From a virus, in the IMG/VR virus record IMGVR_UViG_3300006931_000504, positions 1 to 54,699 of that record: a stretch of DNA of 54,699 nt; one strand, 5' to 3'. The notes beneath the pieces are model-generated. The model saw only the letters and a list, made by a program, of their open reading frames with translations. It did no database searches and was not told the origin of the DNA. Made by a program: the position numbers and the translations under genes. This document shows positions 53,919 through 54,699 of this stretch, one piece after another. How positions within the stretch are numbered: position 1 is the first letter of the stretch; each line of letters begins with the position of its first letter.

Positions 53919-54499
53919 GCTGCGGTCCGTCTCGCGCTCGCGAGTGAGCAGGACAGCGGTTTGCCCGCCGGGACCTCCTGGCCGGGGAAGGCGTTGCGCG
54001 TGGTGACTTGGCCGGGCGCCAGCGTGTCGATGTTGACCCACCCTTCGCCGTAGCTGACCGAGCCGTCTGGTGAGGCATAGGCAATCTTGATGTAGTAGGT
54101 GCTCGGCTTGCTGGACCGGTTGGTGACCTTCACGTCGACACCGGCCCAGCCGAGTCCGGCGGAGCGGGTGCAGTTGAGCAGTTCGACGTCCTCGGGGTGT
54201 TCGAGCGAGCCGAACAGGCCGCCACTCTGCCCGCCGGCCGCCGTCGCCGATGGCCCTCCAGCGGGTGCGCTGAAAGCGGGTGCCGGGGTGTAGCTCGCGA
54301 GCGCGTCGTTCGCCTTCTGGGCGCTGTTGCCGATCGCTACCGCGCAGGTAGTGAGAAGCGCGGCCATCAGGATGAAGGCGCCGCCGCCGAGGGCGACTGG
54401 CAGGACCCAGCCGCGGCGGCGGCGCGGCGGCTGGAACTGAGGAGGCTGCGCGGGATGCCCCCAGGTTGGTGGTCCGTATCCCGACGGCGGTGTGGACAT
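53915..54499 (-). CDS. Membrane-anchored extracytoplasmic protein (cargo)
   Basis: A 194-residue protein from ATG 54499, preceded by GGGGGAAGC. A Pro/Gln-rich cytoplasmic head and RRRR precede one span (about 32-55, WVLPVALGGGAFILMAALLTTCAVA). A Ser/Ala/Pro linker leads to a beta-sandwich domain (~105-190) resembling FxLYD-type domains (VDVKVTNRSSKPSTYYIKIAY), with two Cys that could pair. It is convergent with the integrase (4-base overlap) and lies between int and attR, the usual place for lysogeny cargo; superinfection exclusion or host-surface change is possible. Confidence 0.75.
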   Translation of the reverse strand: MSTPPSGYGPPTWGHPAQPPQFQPPRRRRGWVLPVALGGGAFILMAALLTTCAVAIGNSAQKANDALASYTPAPAFSAPAGGPSATAAGGQSGGLFGSLEHPEDVELLNCTRSAGLGWAGVDVKVTNRSSKPSTYYIKIAYASPDGSVSYGEGWVNIDTLAPGQVTTRNAFPGQEVPAGKPLSCSLASARRTAA

Positions 54500-54686
54500 G
54501 CTTCCCCCTTGATCGTCGAACGTTGCGCAGGCTATCCGACGGTCAGGGGTAGATCATCTCTGGCGCCCGTGTGGCGCCCGCATCTGGGGAAAGCAGGGCG
54601 AAGTTGACGCAAGCTTGGCCAAGGTTTATGGTCAATCTCGACCAAGCTTGACCAAGACCGCAGGTCAGCCACCGTGTCCTACAACT
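54500..54686. other. Right att flank
   Basis: No gene. It holds the right arm-type repeat (54561-54580) and CAAGCTTG palindromes at 54610-54617 and 54643-54650, with several CCAAG words resembling the immunity operators. It probably contains integrase, excision-factor or repressor sites. Confidence 0.45.
54561..54580. repeat. Direct repeat, candidate right arm-type integrase site
   Basis: Identical to 58-77: TGGCGCCCG twice with an 11-base period. After excision the two copies lie about 110 bases and 44 bases either side of the core in the same orientation, the layout of paired arm sites in tyrosine-integrase attP regions. Confidence 0.6.
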
Positions 54687-54699
54687 TGACGAGGTTGTA
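54680..54699. other. attR core with inverted core-type sites
   Basis: TACAAC and GTTGTA are perfect inverted 6-mers separated by 8 bases (TTGACGAG), matching the core-type binding sites either side of a 7-8-bp crossover region. The right 13 bases equal window positions 1-13. The left half-site is missing from attL because the window begins inside the crossover. Confidence 0.7.

Overview
The window reads as one complete, integrated temperate siphophage (prophage) of a very high-GC actinobacterium. The GC-rich third codon positions, frequent GTG starts, GTGA/ATGA start-stop overlaps and gene families all point to that phylum (Frankia, Streptomyces, Micromonospora or similar; the genus cannot be read from the sequence). 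The same 13-bp word lies at both extreme ends (1-13 and 54687-54699), and a tyrosine integrase sits next to the right end, so the window appears cut at attL and attR.

Layout. (1) 92-7998, plus strand: a chain of small unknown genes around an FtsK/SpoIIIE-type membrane DNA translocase (3710-5953), with two AlpA-like DNA-binding proteins. This resembles the transfer module of actinomycete integrative conjugative elements (AICEs) more than ordinary phage genes. (2) 8067-9121, minus: lysis genes (amidase endolysin and small membrane protein). (3) 9212-11070, plus: a three-gene island behind a promoter carrying three near-identical palindromes. (4) 11075-37517, minus: the late operon. In transcription order it holds a neck-like protein, HNH nuclease, small and large terminase, portal, a peptidoglycan-binding-domain protein, HK97 protease, major capsid protein, a modification cassette (double glycosyltransferase, 2-oxoglutarate oxygenase, methyltransferase), a fibre, head-tail connector, tail terminator, major tail protein, frameshifted tail chaperone, tape measure, minor tail and fibre proteins, and small membrane proteins. 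(5) 37518-38095: non-coding, rich in GTCACG words; candidate packaging/late control region. (6) 38096-51740, minus: early operon of about 30 tightly overlapping small genes with YqaJ exonuclease, RecT annealing protein, DNA adenine methylase, a replication initiator with iteron-like repeats inside it, and a helicase-loader-like protein. (7) 51741-54499: lysogeny module with operator-like repeats, divergent repressor, integrase, and a membrane-anchored cargo protein beside attR.

How it works together (inference): the repressor at 51879 holds down the leftward early operon. On induction, YqaJ/RecT recombination and the initiator/loader pair replicate the genome. HNH and terminase package it from the region near 37.5-38 kb, the late operon builds an HK97-type siphovirus head and tail, and the lysis genes at the far end of late transcription release it. 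The points most worth pursuing are the FtsK transfer-like arm with an 8-bp repeat set just downstream, the hydroxylase-glycosyltransferase-methyltransferase cassette inside the structural operon, the palindrome-filled promoter at 9129-9192, the iterons inside the initiator gene, and the paired direct repeats flanking the att core.
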